Shown piece after piece: positions 10,870 through 23,700 of a stretch of 64,000 bases of DNA. Position 1 is the stretch's first letter. Each line of letters starts with the position of its first letter. Under the pieces are notes generated by a model. The model was not told the origin of the DNA and made no database searches. It saw only the letters and a list, made by a program, of their open reading frames with translations. A program made the position numbers and the translations under genes. Source of the stretch: Phytophthora sp. 'mugwort' (lineage: Eukaryota; Oomycota; Peronosporomycetes; Peronosporales; Peronosporaceae); assembly GCA_033558025.1 (NCBI GenBank), contig JAUCEF010000018.1, positions 372,001 to 436,000 of the forward strand, given 5' to 3'.

Positions 10870-11600
10870 TCAGCACCACTCTTCCGGCATGACATACTCT
10901 GCCGACTTTTGCTGCCGGGCAGTCTTGCTGATGCATGTGTACGGACGTCAGCTGAAATCAGTGGCATGCTTGGGTTACGAACAAGAAAAATTAAGAGATG
11001 GTATCGATTGTTTCTGCTGAAAGGAATTGTAGATGGATACAAGGCTCTCCAGCGCGCCGCTCGCTGGCCCGCAACAGTTCTTGTTACGGTGGCAGACAAC
11101 GCCGCCTCGCATCCGACTTTCTATCTCGACGAGCTCTTTTTATCGAGGAGACCTCCAAGAATGCTCGTAGCGCGTATCGCTGGTATGGTTGGCCCACACA
11201 TGATATAAAAAGTGCGTGGTAAAGCTGTCATTTGGTTAAAGTAGAGCGACGCTCTATCTTAGCATGTCTCGATCACTAGGGGGTTGCTACCCGAGAGTCT
11301 ACGGAGGGGGTATTCACGCGCAAAAGCTCTCATTGTACTTTTGTGAAGTCAATGGTTTCGATTTAAATCCCTGGCCGTTACGTCGCTCTATCGTTGTAAT
11401 AACGGGAAACGATAATAATCCATATGAATCCCGAGTTGGTGGATGCTGTTAATTAAACGAGCGTTCGACTACTCTTTCTAACTCCCTACAGCCCACAACT
11501 AAATGCAATCGAGGTATTCTTGACCGGCTATAAGCGCGGATCCAAAAACACGCCAACTTTGTGTTCTTGCTCGATCCAGATGACGTTCTGAGATTGCAAT
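10870..11600 (+). pseudogene. Tc1/mariner-type (DDE_3) transposase remnant
   Basis: The N-terminal part (about 10920-11150) has TSAEISGMLGLRTRKIKRWY, a helix-turn-helix of the Tc1 type, then ASHPTFYLDELFLSR, a block typical of the second HTH in this superfamily. About 300 bases downstream another frame gives SPQLNAIEVFLTGYK (11495-11540), matching the conserved region around the third catalytic residue (SPxLNxIE). The middle, including the first two aspartates, is missing or scrambled. Several stops confirm decay. Confidence 0.6.
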
Positions 11601-11728
11601 AAAAAGTGCTTTGTTGCTCGCCCATGGGCACTAAATTTACAAGGGCATTGTGAATATGACATTAGTGGTCTAAGCGATGTAGCTTTGGATGAGCTTATGA
11701 ACTAGCGTAAGAACTGACACTATTACGA

Positions 11729-11880
11729 TTGATCTCACGGCGACCCTCTACCAGGTCGCTTGCTCTCTACCGAACCAATCTCAAACTGAATTGTGTGCTT
11801 ACTCTTTATATTTGTCTAGTTGTAGCCGACCCTGGACCTCTCTCATGCAGCCGATCCTTGACCTCTCCGTAGCTCTGCAG
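11729..11880 (+). repeat. Left arm of a 152-base inverted repeat
   Basis: This segment matches the reverse complement of 15008-15159 at 144 of 152 positions without gaps. Similarity stops abruptly at both ends of each arm. The arms flank a Mutator-like transposase. An internal duplication (CCTGGACCTCTC-like, twice) is present in each arm. No 9-base target duplication is visible outside the arms. The right arm also abuts a gypsy gag, so the arms may instead be LTR/leader fragments in opposite orientation. Confidence 0.9.
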
Positions 11881-13300
11881 CCCGGATATTTATCACCAGG
11901 GTACAACAATGAAAAACAAAGTTATCAGGAGGGGCCAGAAGCAGTTTGATAGAGCAAAATTGAAGACACGGCAACGCACCTCCCTTCATGCCGGCCCTCT
12001 GGTGCGACGGCGTCATCTTGGTCATCCGATTCGCTGCCCTCCACATCGCATAGCGGCTCCTGCTCAGGCTCAGGCTTGTCATGCAGTTCCAATCCTGGTC
12101 CGTGGTGAGCGCGCGTCCGCAGTTGCGGCGGATGGCGTTCTGCTGCACGAGGAGCTTCTCCACGAAACACTTACCATTTAGGAGGCGGTCCGGATCTACG
12201 CCGCCAGCGATCGCCATGTTTGTTGTTAGATATCCCTCTCAGATCACAAGTGCACATTCATCCTCCCGAACCTCGTGTAGCATCTCACTCTGCCGTATCA
12301 CACGACACGCACAGGCGGATAATGACAAAATAGAGCGCCAAAGTTCTTGATGAAGCTTCTTAGAGGATATGAGAAAGGGGCTTGCGATTTCGTCTCTCAG
12401 CTTCCGTTCTCTTCTTTCATCTTTCATTTACAGATTCTCCGGCAAGCGCTCTGTTGAGCTTCGCTAGTACCGAGTCAGTAGCAATGAGCGCTGTGGTAAC
12501 TAGACCCAGTGCATTGAAATCAAGGGAGAAGTTCGACTAGAGTGTGCACTGGGGATGAAGCGCACATCTCCGCCAGGCGAGGTACGTCTCGTTCGTACTG
12601 GGTATCTGCTGTAGGGACTCTAACTGTTCATTGCAATGGTGTAAGCCTCGAGGAAGCGATACTTGTAGCCTAATGAGCTGCCTATCAGGTACATCATGAC
12701 TTTGGTTCACACTGGTTGCCATCACCTGACCATACTCCGTGTTGCTAGACGTTCCTTTAGGATGACACAGATGACATCCATACATTGATGGCAACAACCA
12801 AGTATAATTATTTCTTCTCTTGTAGCTCGCAGGAACTTCGAAGGTAACTATGCATCTATGCAGCAAATATAATTGGTGTCCATTACTGAGATTCGCTCCT
12901 TTCGGTCTTGTATGCAGCTCGAAGACCGCGCACTTTGAAGGGGCATTCGCCAACAACATATTCTCCCGGGAGAATTCCTAGACCTGTTTCTTCTACCTCA
13001 CCTAGCGTATTGGTGCAGCTCTGACTATTATGGGCAGGAAGCCCGCACTGGCTGCAATGGTAGTCGTTCTCTTCTTCGTCTGAGCAGCGGTAACCTGACT
13101 ATCGAAAAAGATAGCAACTTCGGCACTCTCTTCGTCATAGTTTGGCGAAGAAGATACCGATGATTGGCGATGCATTGAGCCCGCTGTCGAGCTTGGACAC
13201 TCACCCCGATTGTGTTTTCTTTTGCCACCTCTGGTGATATCAGCCCTGTCTTTTAGACGTAATTGTGCTCGATCACCATGTCTGTACTTCGGAGGTGGTT
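11881..13300. other. Interior of the putative MULE without a firm gene
   Basis: Minus-strand frames at 12217-11843 (124 codons, FVEKLLVQQNAIRRNCG) and 13316-13002 may be parts of the C-terminus of the Mutator-like transposase or of a second reading frame. No family motif is visible. A 140-codon minus frame at 12959-12537 has no motif either. Confidence 0.35.
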
Positions 13301-13316
13301 TCACTGAATCGTCCAC

Positions 13317-14873
13317 TCAAGCTGATCGTAAAGTGGCAGCCGAATGATACCGACCCGAACGCTTCGACCATCTTCGGTACTGCGTATGCATCATGAAAAA
13401 CTTCTTCACGTCCCAATGAGGCCGTTCACTGGTGGGTGCCTTTGACAAGTCGTACAAGACGGCTTGAATATGTCGACATGGCACCTTGTGCTGTTCTGCC
13501 ACCGTGCAGTGTGCATATCCCCAACGACATGTTGACTTCGTAAAGGTGAGCACTTCCGGAGGCATTACGAGGATTGAAGGCATCGAACACATAAAAAACT
13601 AGGATGCGATTCCCGGATCACTGTCTGCGAGGCCACACGCAGCTTTTCATCGTATAGGGTTTAGGGGATGAGAGGATACGTCGAAGTCAGCCTCACTTCA
13701 GCCACTGACGAGCTTCTTCCGTTTCTCAAGCACTTGCAGTGCATGTGCACAGTAAGCCATTAGCGACCCGAGCACTAGTTTGTTCCTTACCCCCTTCCAG
13801 AGGAGACCATTGTTGTCATGTTCGACGACACTTGGAGACCGCACTCCGAACAAAGGTAGCGGGTCTCCATGCTTCAATACTTTCTCCCACGACTTGGACA
13901 GCCACGTGGATTCTTCTATCGCTGGCTTCATGTTACCGAGTACAGACCAATCCGTAGGGTGGATACCATGAAGATAGCTCCAAACCGACTCCTCCACTGA
14001 CTCCTTGGTTACTACCTTTGAGATGCCACGCGGGTACCGTGCAACGATGGCATTCACCGCTTTGTCAAATGTTTGAGTTGATGAAGCTCCTTATAAAGCC
14101 AAAATGTCGTCTTTCACGGACTGCACGTTCAGCTTCAAAGACTAAACTTGTCCATCGTGTTGAAACGAATATGGACGCAGCAAAGCTTGAGATGCACTTG
14201 CAATCCCAAACGTCGCAATAGCGCATGTGCTCCTAGTTGTTTTCCGCGATCACAGAATGTTGGCCTACCATGCAAATTCACGCCAGCCACGATGCAATTA
14301 CAGAAGAACCATGCCAAATTATCAATGGTCTCTCTTTGTGTACGTACGCCACTGCAACCGGAACGGTTTTCTTCTCTCCGTCTCTGCCGATTAAGGTTAG
14401 ACAGATTCCGTTGTAGGGAGCGTCCTTCATGTGTGTGCCGTCGCATTCCCACACCGGCAAAATCGAATCTTGCACACACACACAACACTCTCTAGCGATA
14501 CGAAGGCACGAAAGAATCTGCCGCATGAATTCAACTGACAGCACACGCGTGAACCTGCATTAACTCCGCAAACTGCTTCAGGAAAATAGGGAGATGCCCG
14601 CATTCAGCGACGGGGTCGACTTTCCGCGAAGACTTTGTATTCTGAATGTTACGGTAAAGCAGAGCAGACTACTTGTGCAGATCGATCCCATGTATCGCCT
14701 TCATGTTGTTTACCACTCGGGCCATGGACATGCTGTGGCCGTCAACAATCGCAGCATTAAAACCAGGTTGCTCCAGCAAGAATTCCCTCCTCATCTCCGC
14801 GATGCTGCTGCAAAATTGAACATGTCGAAGGTGCATAGCCGAAATGTACCACGATTCATCAGGAACGTGTGAA
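13317..14873 (-). pseudogene. Mutator-like (MULE) transposase with SWIM zinc finger
   Basis: The minus strand encodes, from N to C, a region around 14860-14600 (FNAAIVDGHSMSMARVVNNM in one frame), then 14544-14278 with VWECDGTHMKDAPYNGICL, which is the MULE DDE core with the first aspartate in WECDGTH. An interrupted middle follows (14057-13698). The C-terminus (13592-13317) contains CTVAEQHKVPCRHIQAVLYD, a SWIM zinc finger (C-x(n)-C-x-H). It lies between the 152-base inverted repeats. Frameshifts separate the three frames, so it is a pseudogene. MULE assignment is strong; the subfamily is not determined. Confidence 0.8.
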
Positions 14874-15007
14874 AGTTTGGTTTTGGCTTCTTTCGAGTCT
14901 TCTTGTGCGGATCTGTGCTAGTCTGCGCGCGCGACCTTGTGCCCGCTACGCCTTGCGTGCCGTTGCTGCCAACATAAAGTTCGCCTTCGCTGACGAAGAC
15001 CGCGGAA

Positions 15008-15159
15008 CTGCAGAGCTACGGAGAGGTCCAGGATCGGCTGCATGAGAGAGGTCCAGGTTCGGCTACAGGTAGACAAACAGAAAGAGTAAGCACACAATTC
15101 AGTTTGAGATTGGTTCGGTATAGAGCAAGCGACCTGGTGGAGGGTCGCCGTGAGATCAA
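15008..15159 (-). repeat. Right arm of the 152-base inverted repeat
   Basis: Reverse-complement partner of 11729-11880, with eight mismatches. It ends at 15159, 57 bases before a candidate gag start ATG (15216), where the leader of an LTR retrotransposon would lie. This leaves two readings: element termini, or inverted LTR ends. Confidence 0.9.
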
Positions 15160-16182
15160 GGTTAACTTGAGTTCCATCGCAGATTCAGTCTCCGCGCCAG
15201 GACCAGCGCGTGACCTAATGGAACATCAAGATACAAGTACCGACGGCTCCGCGCAGTCGCGCGCCGAGGGAGCTCCAAGCGAGCGAGTGGATGTCAATAA
15301 GCTCGCGGCTCGTGCACCCGCGATGCAGCTGGAAAGCGCCGTGTTACCGACGCCGAGCTCGCCTGGACTGAGACTGCAGATCCCCACCGCCTTCGAGGCA
15401 ACCGAGGGTTCAAAGGCTGACGATCTCATGGACACAGCAAGTCCTGTATCGGGTGGTGATTGCGTGGCGGCTGCGCCGGCGATACCATAGCCCCGAGGTT
15501 TGCGGGGCGCACGATACAGGACCGACGCGAGTTCATGCGCCAGTACGAGCCATACTTGGCCGCCATCAACGCGTTCCAAACACAATGGGGTGGCGCCTTT
15601 GCCATACCTTCGGCGCGTGCTTTGAGTCGAGGACGAAATGCATGTTTTGGCGCGTTACGAGTTCAACCTTCCTCTCCACCTCATTGCTGAAGAGCAGTGG
15701 ATTGGTATTTTAAGCAGGCCAATACACCTTCGCACGTCGACTACGACTCCATCAATGAGGCGATGAAGAAGTTGCAGATGGAGACAAAGTGGGCGGAGCC
15801 GGACTACAACCGCAAACTAATGCTGGATTTAGAGCGGGTCTTAGGATCCCAGGGCGAAACGATGGCGACGGCGACGGATACGATGGAGCAGGCGGGGGGG
15901 GGGGGTGAGGGGAAGGCGACGGAAACGAAGGAGGAGGAGGGGAAATCGGATGGGAAGGCGGCGGACATGATTGAGCAGGCGGAAGGTATGGATGAGGAAA
16001 AGAAGGTGGTAGACAAGGTGAATTTGGCGGAGACCATATTGAAGGCGGCGGAGAGTTTAACACTGGCTGCAGACACGGAGAAGAAGGAGAAGGCGGCGGC
16101 GGCGGACCCTGTAAATGTGCACGTTTTTTTTGTGGGTTGGCACGTTCAAGCGGACAAAAATTGTGGCGCTGGTGGCGATTGA
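15104..16182 (+). pseudogene. Ty3/gypsy-type gag, N-terminal region
   Basis: Three overlapping plus frames read as one gag N-terminus. 15104-15490 contains LAARAPAMQLESAVLPTPSS. 15460-15690 has RFAGRTIQDRREFMRQYEPY followed by LAAINAFQTQWG. 15697-16182 has YFKQANTPSHVDYDSINEAM, WAEPDYNRKLMLDLERVL and a lysine/glutamate-rich tail. This arrangement recurs in oomycete gypsy-like gag proteins. Frameshifts near 15490 and 15690 break it, and a run of about ten G at 15895-15905 lies in the tail. No zinc knuckle or pol follows; the element is cut by the next transposon near 16,250. Confidence 0.55.
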
Positions 16183-16339
16183 TGGAAATGGCCCAACCCA
16201 GATTAGCAAGCGCCGCCGTGAAGGTGGGGCCGATATTTCACCAACCACTATAAAGGTCTAGTGCGAGATACAGAAATATATACCGATAGTAAGACAAACT
16301 CCTTCAGTGAAAATTGTCGGCTCAGGTGAAATCTCTAAG

Positions 16340-19300
16340 ATGGATACAGTTTTCGACGAACTGGCATGGGATGCTGAGTGCGCGTTTGAAGGACCTTTTG
16401 AGGCCGACGCAGCTGATCTGGACGACGCTGACGAGGGGACTTTGTGCCGGAGAGTGACGATGATGCCTTCCAAGTCTGCAAAACGCTACCGAGGTTGCTG
16501 TGGCTACGCGCGGTTCAAAATCGCGGCGCCTTGAGAAACGCAAAGGGACAGGCGAGGACGGCACTTTGGTGCCGGGGCAGCGAGCGGATTTTACTTCTGG
16601 ATCGGCGTTTGATGGAGGTGGAGTCGAACTCACTCGCTCTGAGGGCAGTGCTTCTGGGTCCTGCACAATACAGCAAACCATACCGATTTTATCACAGAAT
16701 ACGGAACCTGGTGGCGGAGAAAATGCTTACCACCTGCTAAGTATGAACACGACAGTACCGAATGGTGTATTGTTTTGGAGATTTTCCAAATCGTTGGTAT
16801 TCATGGAGTCGCTTTCATGAAAAATTCGATCTCTCTATGGCAAATCTTATCAACGGTTTGTCGTTCGCTCCACAACATCGGTGGGTAAGCGGAAAAGTCA
16901 AATTTCGGCTGCTTTAAAGAAGAGGAAGACAACAAACCAAACAGCAAATTACAAAGAAACGTGAACCAAAGCCGGAAAAAAAGATTCCCGACATGTGAGG
17001 GTTAAAGGGAAAGATGAAATGTGAGCCTGGGAAAGCTAGCTTATGACAGCGCTAAAACGATGGAAGATAAAGCGTCTGACTGCGAACTGCTTTCTGCCGA
17101 ATGGAAACTGTATTCCAAGACCTTCGCATGGGATTAAGCAATCTGCTCGAGGGGGCGGACATCGCGTTCATCGCTTGGTGCGCTTTACAATCTGTACAGC
17201 TGAGATTAGAGCTATACTTACGCGCGCCATAGGCGGTAAATTGTACGTGCACCTGAGGTCTAAAGGCAGCCGTAACCATTCTCTTTCAGCAGAGCTGTGG
17301 AAATACTCGCTGAAAACCGCAGAATTCTCGATCCGTTTGTACTTTAAACGGTCGGTGATATGCGCAAGAGAGGTTCCAGTGCAAAAGGGATACTAGTATA
17401 CTTACGTACGCGAAACAGGGAAGGTGACGAATATGTCTGCCTGGTTGATGTCATTTGTGGTCTGATGCCAAAGTTTCGTGTTTCTAATATAGGGAAGCTA
17501 ACTATACTTCGAGACGTACGCAACAGGCTCCAAGGCATCCGAAACGAGAGGTATGGGGACATTCCGGACTTTAAGCGCGCTGAGTACGTGCTGCATGGAT
17601 TTGTGGAGCAACAGCGAGGGAACTCAGCTCGTATTTACGTTGAAGGCGGCTTTCAAATTGCGGTTGTCTTTCAGTCCGCACGGACGAAACGGCTATTCCA
17701 AGCTTTTCCTGAGGTGGTTCTTGTCGACAGCACCCATGGCATGAACGTTAATCAATACAAGCTGTTCAGCTTTGCTGTGACAGATTTTTCGGAAAGGTAA
17801 GTCTCCACGCAGAATTTCATACCGGAAACCACAATTCTTTCTCACAATATTCGTATGGCTGTACGTGTGTGATGTTGTATACTGATAAGGGCAGTGTGTG
17901 CAACACGCATTGGTGAAAGCGGAAACGAAGGAAAACCTGCGCTGCGCTATTGACTTTTTCAAAGAAAGAAACCCTTGCTGGAGAAAGGTCAAAGTTTTGT
18001 GGCGGATAAGGCTTTTCATGAGCAGGCCGTTTGGCTGAGAATTTTCCAAGATCGCGGCAGCTCTTGTGTACCTTTCACGTTGTGACGTGGCTACATGGAC
18101 GAGCAGCGGTGTCGAAAGGATCACAGGAGAATAAGGAAAAGCTGAAGGCGGCTGTATCGGCCATCATTATGTGGATGAGTGAATCACAATAGGAATAAGG
18201 AAGAAATTATCTGCTTCACTTGCTAGACGGGAACGAGCGACACGATCTCTACCAGACGTTCGTGAAACACTGGGATGGATGCAGAAAAGAAAGGACACTA
18301 TTCGAATGAGGCAATGTCCTCCATCTTGGGAACAAGACGAACAACAGGGTGGAGTCTAAGTGGGGAAAATCAACAGGTCGTAACTAAGGACGATGCTATC
18401 GACGACCTCATCTCCACTCACGTAATTTGCAGGAATTCGTTGAGGATGAATATCTCCGCGAATATCACCGGGTTGGGTCTAGATCCGTCCAGGAGAAGAG
18501 CCTGAACTGGCCGGCCTTGTGTTAAGTATGAGCCCGTTCGCGTTCAGCCTTGTCCAAGATGAGTATTTCTACACAACGAGCGGCCGAGCCGACTACGCTA
18601 TGCGGATTGAGAGTGGGATAGCAACGTTGGAGAGTCGACGTACCGGATACTACCCCACTTTGGATACAAAGGTAACCTTACGATTCCCGGTGTATTTTGT
18701 GACAATGCTCGGTATAAATAGGTCTATATCAATTGACATTTCGTTTGTTCGTTTGTAGAGTTGTATACCTGTGACTGCGCCTTCAGACAGACACATCTCC
18801 TTCCATGCCGCCATGTGATGTTCTTCCCACTGCAGAGTTTAGCGAGACAGTGCTCCCGCCTTATATCTCAATTGCCCAGCGCTGGATGCGAGAGTGTCCC
18901 GCCAACAACATTGCCGAAGGCGACGTAGGTGAAGGAGAGATGAACATTCAGCATGTCCAATGACCGACACGGTCAAATGCCCTACCTTCAGATCGTAAAT
19001 ACATGAAGGCGAAGGCCCGTATGGAGAATACCGTGTAGGTATTGAAAGTCAACAGCACACCGACCCTTCAAGCTGCGTTATTTTTTTCTGGATAAATACG
19101 CTAAAGCCCTTCGCAGTGATGGGTTTACAGTGAAAGTGAAACACCTGATCACTAGTGTTCTAGCTTCAACTCAATCTTCAAACAGTACCCGTCCAAGTGA
19201 TAACGTGGAAATTTTAAGTCCAGACGACGTCATCTGAAAACGCTGCATCATCGGCAGCTGGGTTGCATCCGAATCGATCGTCGAACGTAGAGTCTCAGTC

Positions 19301-20607
19301 GGATCAAACTCAAAAAGCTAGACAACCAATGTGCACTCTGGAATCGACCTTTTCCTTCGCCCCACCTCCAAAGGCGCCGGGTTAACGCGAAAGCAACAGA
19401 AACAAGTAAAACGGGCTTTCAAAACTCGAGCGGCCAAAGCTGAAGCTAAGGAGCTTATTCAAGTACCTGGTCCTGTCTCCTTCGAAGACATGCAGAAATT
19501 ACTGGCAGACGGATACTCATGGGAAAGTACGAAGTCGGTGATGGGGGACGGTGCGCAACGTCCAGACCTCGGTATATGGTCGATATTACGATTAAACGAG
19601 CCTATTCCAGCAGTTACATGGCTCCTGGACCAAAAGATGATTGACGAAGCGGAAGCAGCATTTCCATACACTATGGAGGAGGACCACACTTACGTAGCGG
19701 GGTGGAAGGAGTTTGGGTGTATCACACACGAACAATTGTCTGTTGTGGAGCGAGTTATCGCAGTCAAAAATATTTCGCGAGACATTACTATACTTTGAAT
19801 TGGATCGAGAAGGTGGCATAGAAAGTGTCTGACCTCCGCGCTGTAAGACTCCGTTCGGAGATGAGCACCTGCTAACAAAGATAAGATTTTGTTTTTACAG
19901 ATATTGATCCGGAAATTTACATATAGAAGAACCGAATTATTATCCGTCTGACATTTGGTCAACCTGTCTGTATACGGTTGAAGAGATCGAACGTAAGGCC
20001 GCTGTCATGAATATGAACTTGGGGGGGGTGAAATATCTACGCACGGAGGCGATAAATGGGTCTTCCTTGCTGGCATGCAGAGAAGATTTATGGCTCAATT
20101 CGAGCTGCATGATTACGGAGATGCTGTATCTGCAAGAAGGGTACACTGATGTCGGTCCATCTTTTTTTTCATTTGAAAGATGCTCGACAGAGGATCAATA
20201 TAGCTTCTGCTTTCCAACCGTTTACAACGTCAAAAAGAGTGATAGGAGTGCTAAACGTGTCGGGCTCGCATTGAGTTTCATATTTGATCAACCGGGACAC
20301 TAGTACTGCCACATGTTCGATCCGATGCAAGGGCACATGAAGAAGGCGAAGAAGGCACTATTCGAGATTGTCGTGCCCTTAATGCGCATAGATTGAGACG
20401 TGACTTACGAGCTTGTGGATTGGTGCATGCAAAAGGACACAGTTCTTGTGGCCCGTTTTGTGTCCCGCCGTCCTAGAACTTCTTCTTGCAGACAAGCGGT
20501 GGGAAGATGAAGTGCTTTTGCTGATTCCATACCTACGGCCTCGCTATCTTAACAAAAGCATTACATTTTTAGAGCAAGGTAGAGAGCAAAGAGGCGTACG
20601 ATTGTAG
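16340..20607 (+). pseudogene. MULE transposase with SWIM finger and Ulp1-like (C48) protease
   Basis: A candidate start is the ATG at 16340, opening an acidic N-terminus. The core at 17360-17800 has RLFQAFPEVVLVDSTHGMN and VNQYKLFSFAVTDF, the MULE/ZSWIM catalytic block (LVDSTHG). A SWIM zinc finger is intact at 18759-18830 (CDC, then LLPCRHVMFF). Downstream (19331-19798) is a linker, then a Ulp1-like cysteine protease: WLNSSC (about 20090), a region with H followed by a stop where W is expected (GH*YCHMFDPMQ, about 20290-20330), and QKD then SCGPFC (20430-20461), the glutamine-cysteine active site, split by an indel. ALFEIVVPLMR and VLELLL support the fold. Many stops and frameshifts. MULEs carrying Ulp1 domains are known in plants (Kaonashi type). 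Confidence 0.75.
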
Positions 20608-21119
20608 TACAACATGCAGTTGCACAAAAGTCTAATACGTTTTTGTAGCTTTAACGTAACATTTTGACGCGCACTCGGCGTGATAGCAAGGTTGATGACG
20701 ACGCGAAAGGAGTGGGTTGAAGATCGTCGGAACTCGGTGTACAATCCTGCCTAAAAAACAACAAGATGCTACACCTTTATCAAATTATTATTCTATTAAT
20801 CGTTGGAAAGCACGACTGCAGATTCCATAGAGTATTGCAGGTGCAAGTAAATTACGATGAGCAATCCGTAAGAAAACCGTTAAAATACCATATGTCTGAG
20901 ACCGAGTATCCTGATCTACCAAATACTAGACTAAAACTCTCGCTACTTTTTCGGTATCAATAACACGTGCCATCCAAGCTTTGTTAACTCTACCATCGAA
21001 AACTTCTCTTTGTTTCGTTGCTGGCGTATTTTCAGGATCTTTATTCGTCTCGCAAGGGTTTGTTTCGATGCTGTGTCAGGTGCTAAATCTCTTAGTCTAG
21101 CGAAAGAGCGCACATCTTC

Positions 21120-21714
21120 TTCTTGAAAGGGCCAATGACGCCCACATAGAGTGGCTGGAGCACGGACCTGGTGTTTTTGGGTGTGGCACCACCTCCGTTC
21201 CTCACTCCACCAAGTGGCTCCGCGACTCTTCGCCCACGTGGCACTTTAGATTATCGACATACAGAGCAAGATCACTAGGGTGCTCAATGCTGATGTAGTC
21301 AGCCCAAAGCCCTCATCAAACTCCTCCTTCCACACAGTTGCATTCATCCAGCATTAGCTTGCACCGCCACGCGGACATCGGCCTTGAAGCGTTTGCACTT
21401 CCTTGCAACTTGGGCTCCTCTAATCTGCTAAAGATGATAAGGGGTGGCAGCTTTATGCCTGCTGCAGACACAATGAGAAACACGCTAGCCCGGGTGGTCC
21501 GGCTGCGACCTCGAACTTTGGCGCTCTTTCTCCATCCTTTCTCAGCGATGATGGTCCCTGGATTATCGGTAAAGTAAACGGCAGTCTCATTCATAGTAAA
21601 CACACACGCTCGGGCGTACGCAGTGATTGTTACCCCCGTTGGCCTTGCAAATTGCGCTTGTTCAAATTCAACCTCCACCGTAGGCAGAACCGTCTCGGAC
21701 GGTCGTCGAAACAA
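21120..21714 (-). pseudogene. pogo-type DDE_1 transposase, catalytic half
   Basis: The minus frame at 21714-21316 begins in VTITAYARACVFTMNETAVY (first catalytic position, MNETAVY for the usual DET/NET block) and contains KVRGRSRTTRASVFLIVSAA, then KLPPLIIF, hallmarks of DDE_1. Further downstream in shifted frames one can read LALYVDNLKCH (second aspartate) and PLDVG-like residues after CSSHSMW, near 21150. It differs in sequence from the pogo copy at 8273-9571, so it is a separate family. The N-terminal DNA-binding half is missing. Confidence 0.7.
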
Positions 21715-23085
21715 GAACTCGTGGCAGTGAATTAGTCGGTGGATAAGCCGTCGAAGACTCTCTTCTTTTCGGTTAGTCAGATAGTTAGATACCCGTTCAC
21801 AATATTAACCACTCATAACAATAACGATATGGGCTGTTTTTAAGAGAAAGCCACCTCGCCTCTTCTTCACCATTGCATCAGTTGATCAACATGAGTAAAT
21901 AAGCATGGCCGACCTTGACCACCTAAGTACACTTTAGATCTGGTGTTGCTATCACATGCATCTACCACCTTACTGTGCAACTTCTTCCACCCATAAATAG
22001 CAATTCTAAAATTTAGTCCATGTTTTTTTTGCTACCAGGGCCGCACTTACGCCACACTCGGGTTCAGCGAGTACTCGAACTTTAAGCTCGTTTGTGGACA
22101 TTCTCCGGCGGCCGCGAGGACTGGCCAGCTCAACCACACCGCCTGTTGCTTCGTCCACACACTCCTGCGCCTCGCCCTACTTGTCACCCACGCCGGGATC
22201 TTCTTCGCCAGATTCGTCTAGGATTATCCCCCACGGATGATATTCGTCTCGTCGCTCACGTCCATCGCTTTTGATGCCAAAAACTATAATGAAAACAGGT
22301 GTCAGAGGGACACTACGAAGTTAATCTTGATTGGCCAAAATATTTGTATGCCGCTTCTTATATAACCTCGTGTCACAACTCTGTGTCTGTTATATCAATA
22401 CGTCCAAATCTGTCGGTAGATACATGATAAAGAAAAAATCCAGATCTTCCCGTGCCATGACATGGCTCTTATGACTCAAAGGTGAGAGAGAGATGGAGAC
22501 TGTCTATTTATTATTACGGTATGCAAGAAGTCTAAAATGTCCTAAGCCAGATTATCAACGCCGGTGTCGTGGGCCAAACCGGTGGTTGTACATGACTCAC
22601 CACGTGTTGTGGTGCTCCGGTTGGTCGTCTCGCATTAAGAGATACAGTAATAATAGTGTGTCTTGAATTCTTGCATCCGCTCTTCGGCATTCGTTATCAG
22701 CTGTCGAGATGTACTCCTGCACGCCGCCTTGCAACGCTAAGTTCTTCGACCTTGTATCCTACATGATTTCGTTGAATCCATAACATATATATGCAAAGCT
22801 GAGCAGAGGACCCACCATGTCCTCTTCCACTCCACTTCATAATCTTTCGCATCGGCTTCAAATGCTTTTCTTAATCTGGATGGACTGGATGATTGTGTCA
22901 TTTTGGGTGCGACTCTAGACACGCAATTGCTAGCAAACCTTTCAGTGACTGGCCTCACAGTTTTCACTTGTCCATTGTGTCTTCAATGTCGGCCAACATT
23001 TTTGCGTCCACAAGGACAGGTCCAAAATCTTGTGACTCAAACTATGAAACCTAACTCTGAACTTTGAGTCAACGGTGTGGGTTTG
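21715..23085. other. Stretch without a supported gene
   Basis: Only short frames occur. There is an inverted pair of GACTCAAA-type words around 23033-23075. I see no gene or complete element. Confidence 0.45.
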
Positions 23086-23089
23086 CTTT

Positions 23090-23300
23090 GCTTCGCTGTG
23101 ATCCTGCGAGGAAAAGATTTTAACTTCGACCCGCACAGTGCTTCGCTCGCTGAAATATTCGGCGCTGTGCCCGCCTTCGCAAATACCACGCGGGTTTGCT
23201 ACGGCTACGCGACCTCGCAACCGCTCGCCTCCGATTTTGTATTTCACCCCCTCTAAAGTAACTCCACTTTCGAGGAGTGACTGACATCTGTGTCGGTTCA
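23090..23300 (+). repeat. Dispersed repeat family, copy A
   Basis: This contains the ordered blocks AGTGCTTCGCTCGCTG, CGCAAATACCACGCGG, TTTGCTACGGCTACGCG, CTCGCAACC and TCACCCCCTCT, then a hairpin-like CTAAAGTAACTCCACTTTCG. The same blocks in the same order and orientation recur at 37868-38070. A related segment lies inverted at 23610-23700. It has no coding sign and is probably a non-autonomous element. Confidence 0.7.
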
Positions 23301-23609
23301 ACTGCTGGCTGACATGAGGTCCCACGGTTGTCACGTCGGGCACTTAACGCCCTCTGTCACTTCAACCATCGTCCGGCACGACCAGTTTTGAAAACTGATC
23401 GCACGTTGCGAAAGCCTTGCGCAGCTTCAACTATCTCGTCAAACGCTGCACTTTCAGAGAATTTTGCAGAGGATTACAGAGCAATCCCTCTGCAGCGGTG
23501 CTGCTGTGATCAGGCTATGGTTGGACCTACCAGAGGTAAGTGGAATCGCCCAGACGAAAACGTGAAATCCACAGAGGTTGTAACGTTTATGTTTTTAATA
23601 GAAGACGGT

Positions 23610-23700
23610 AGTGAGCCGTTGCGTAGCCGAAGCAAACCCGAGCGGAGTGCCCGCGAAGCAGGGCCGCGCGATATTTGCGTAGACGGACCCAGCGACATGC
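23610..23700 (-). repeat. Dispersed repeat family, inverted partial copy
   Basis: On the minus strand this reads TACGCAAATATCGCGCGG and, after a roughly 24-base insertion, GGGTTTGCTTCGGCTACGC, matching the central blocks of copy A in opposite orientation. Together with 23090-23300 it could form a fold-back element of about 600 bases. Confidence 0.6.

Noticed and set aside
15752..16063. A proline-rich minus frame resembling a wall protein
   Set aside because: It is the antisense of the glutamate/lysine-rich gag tail and is interrupted by the G run.
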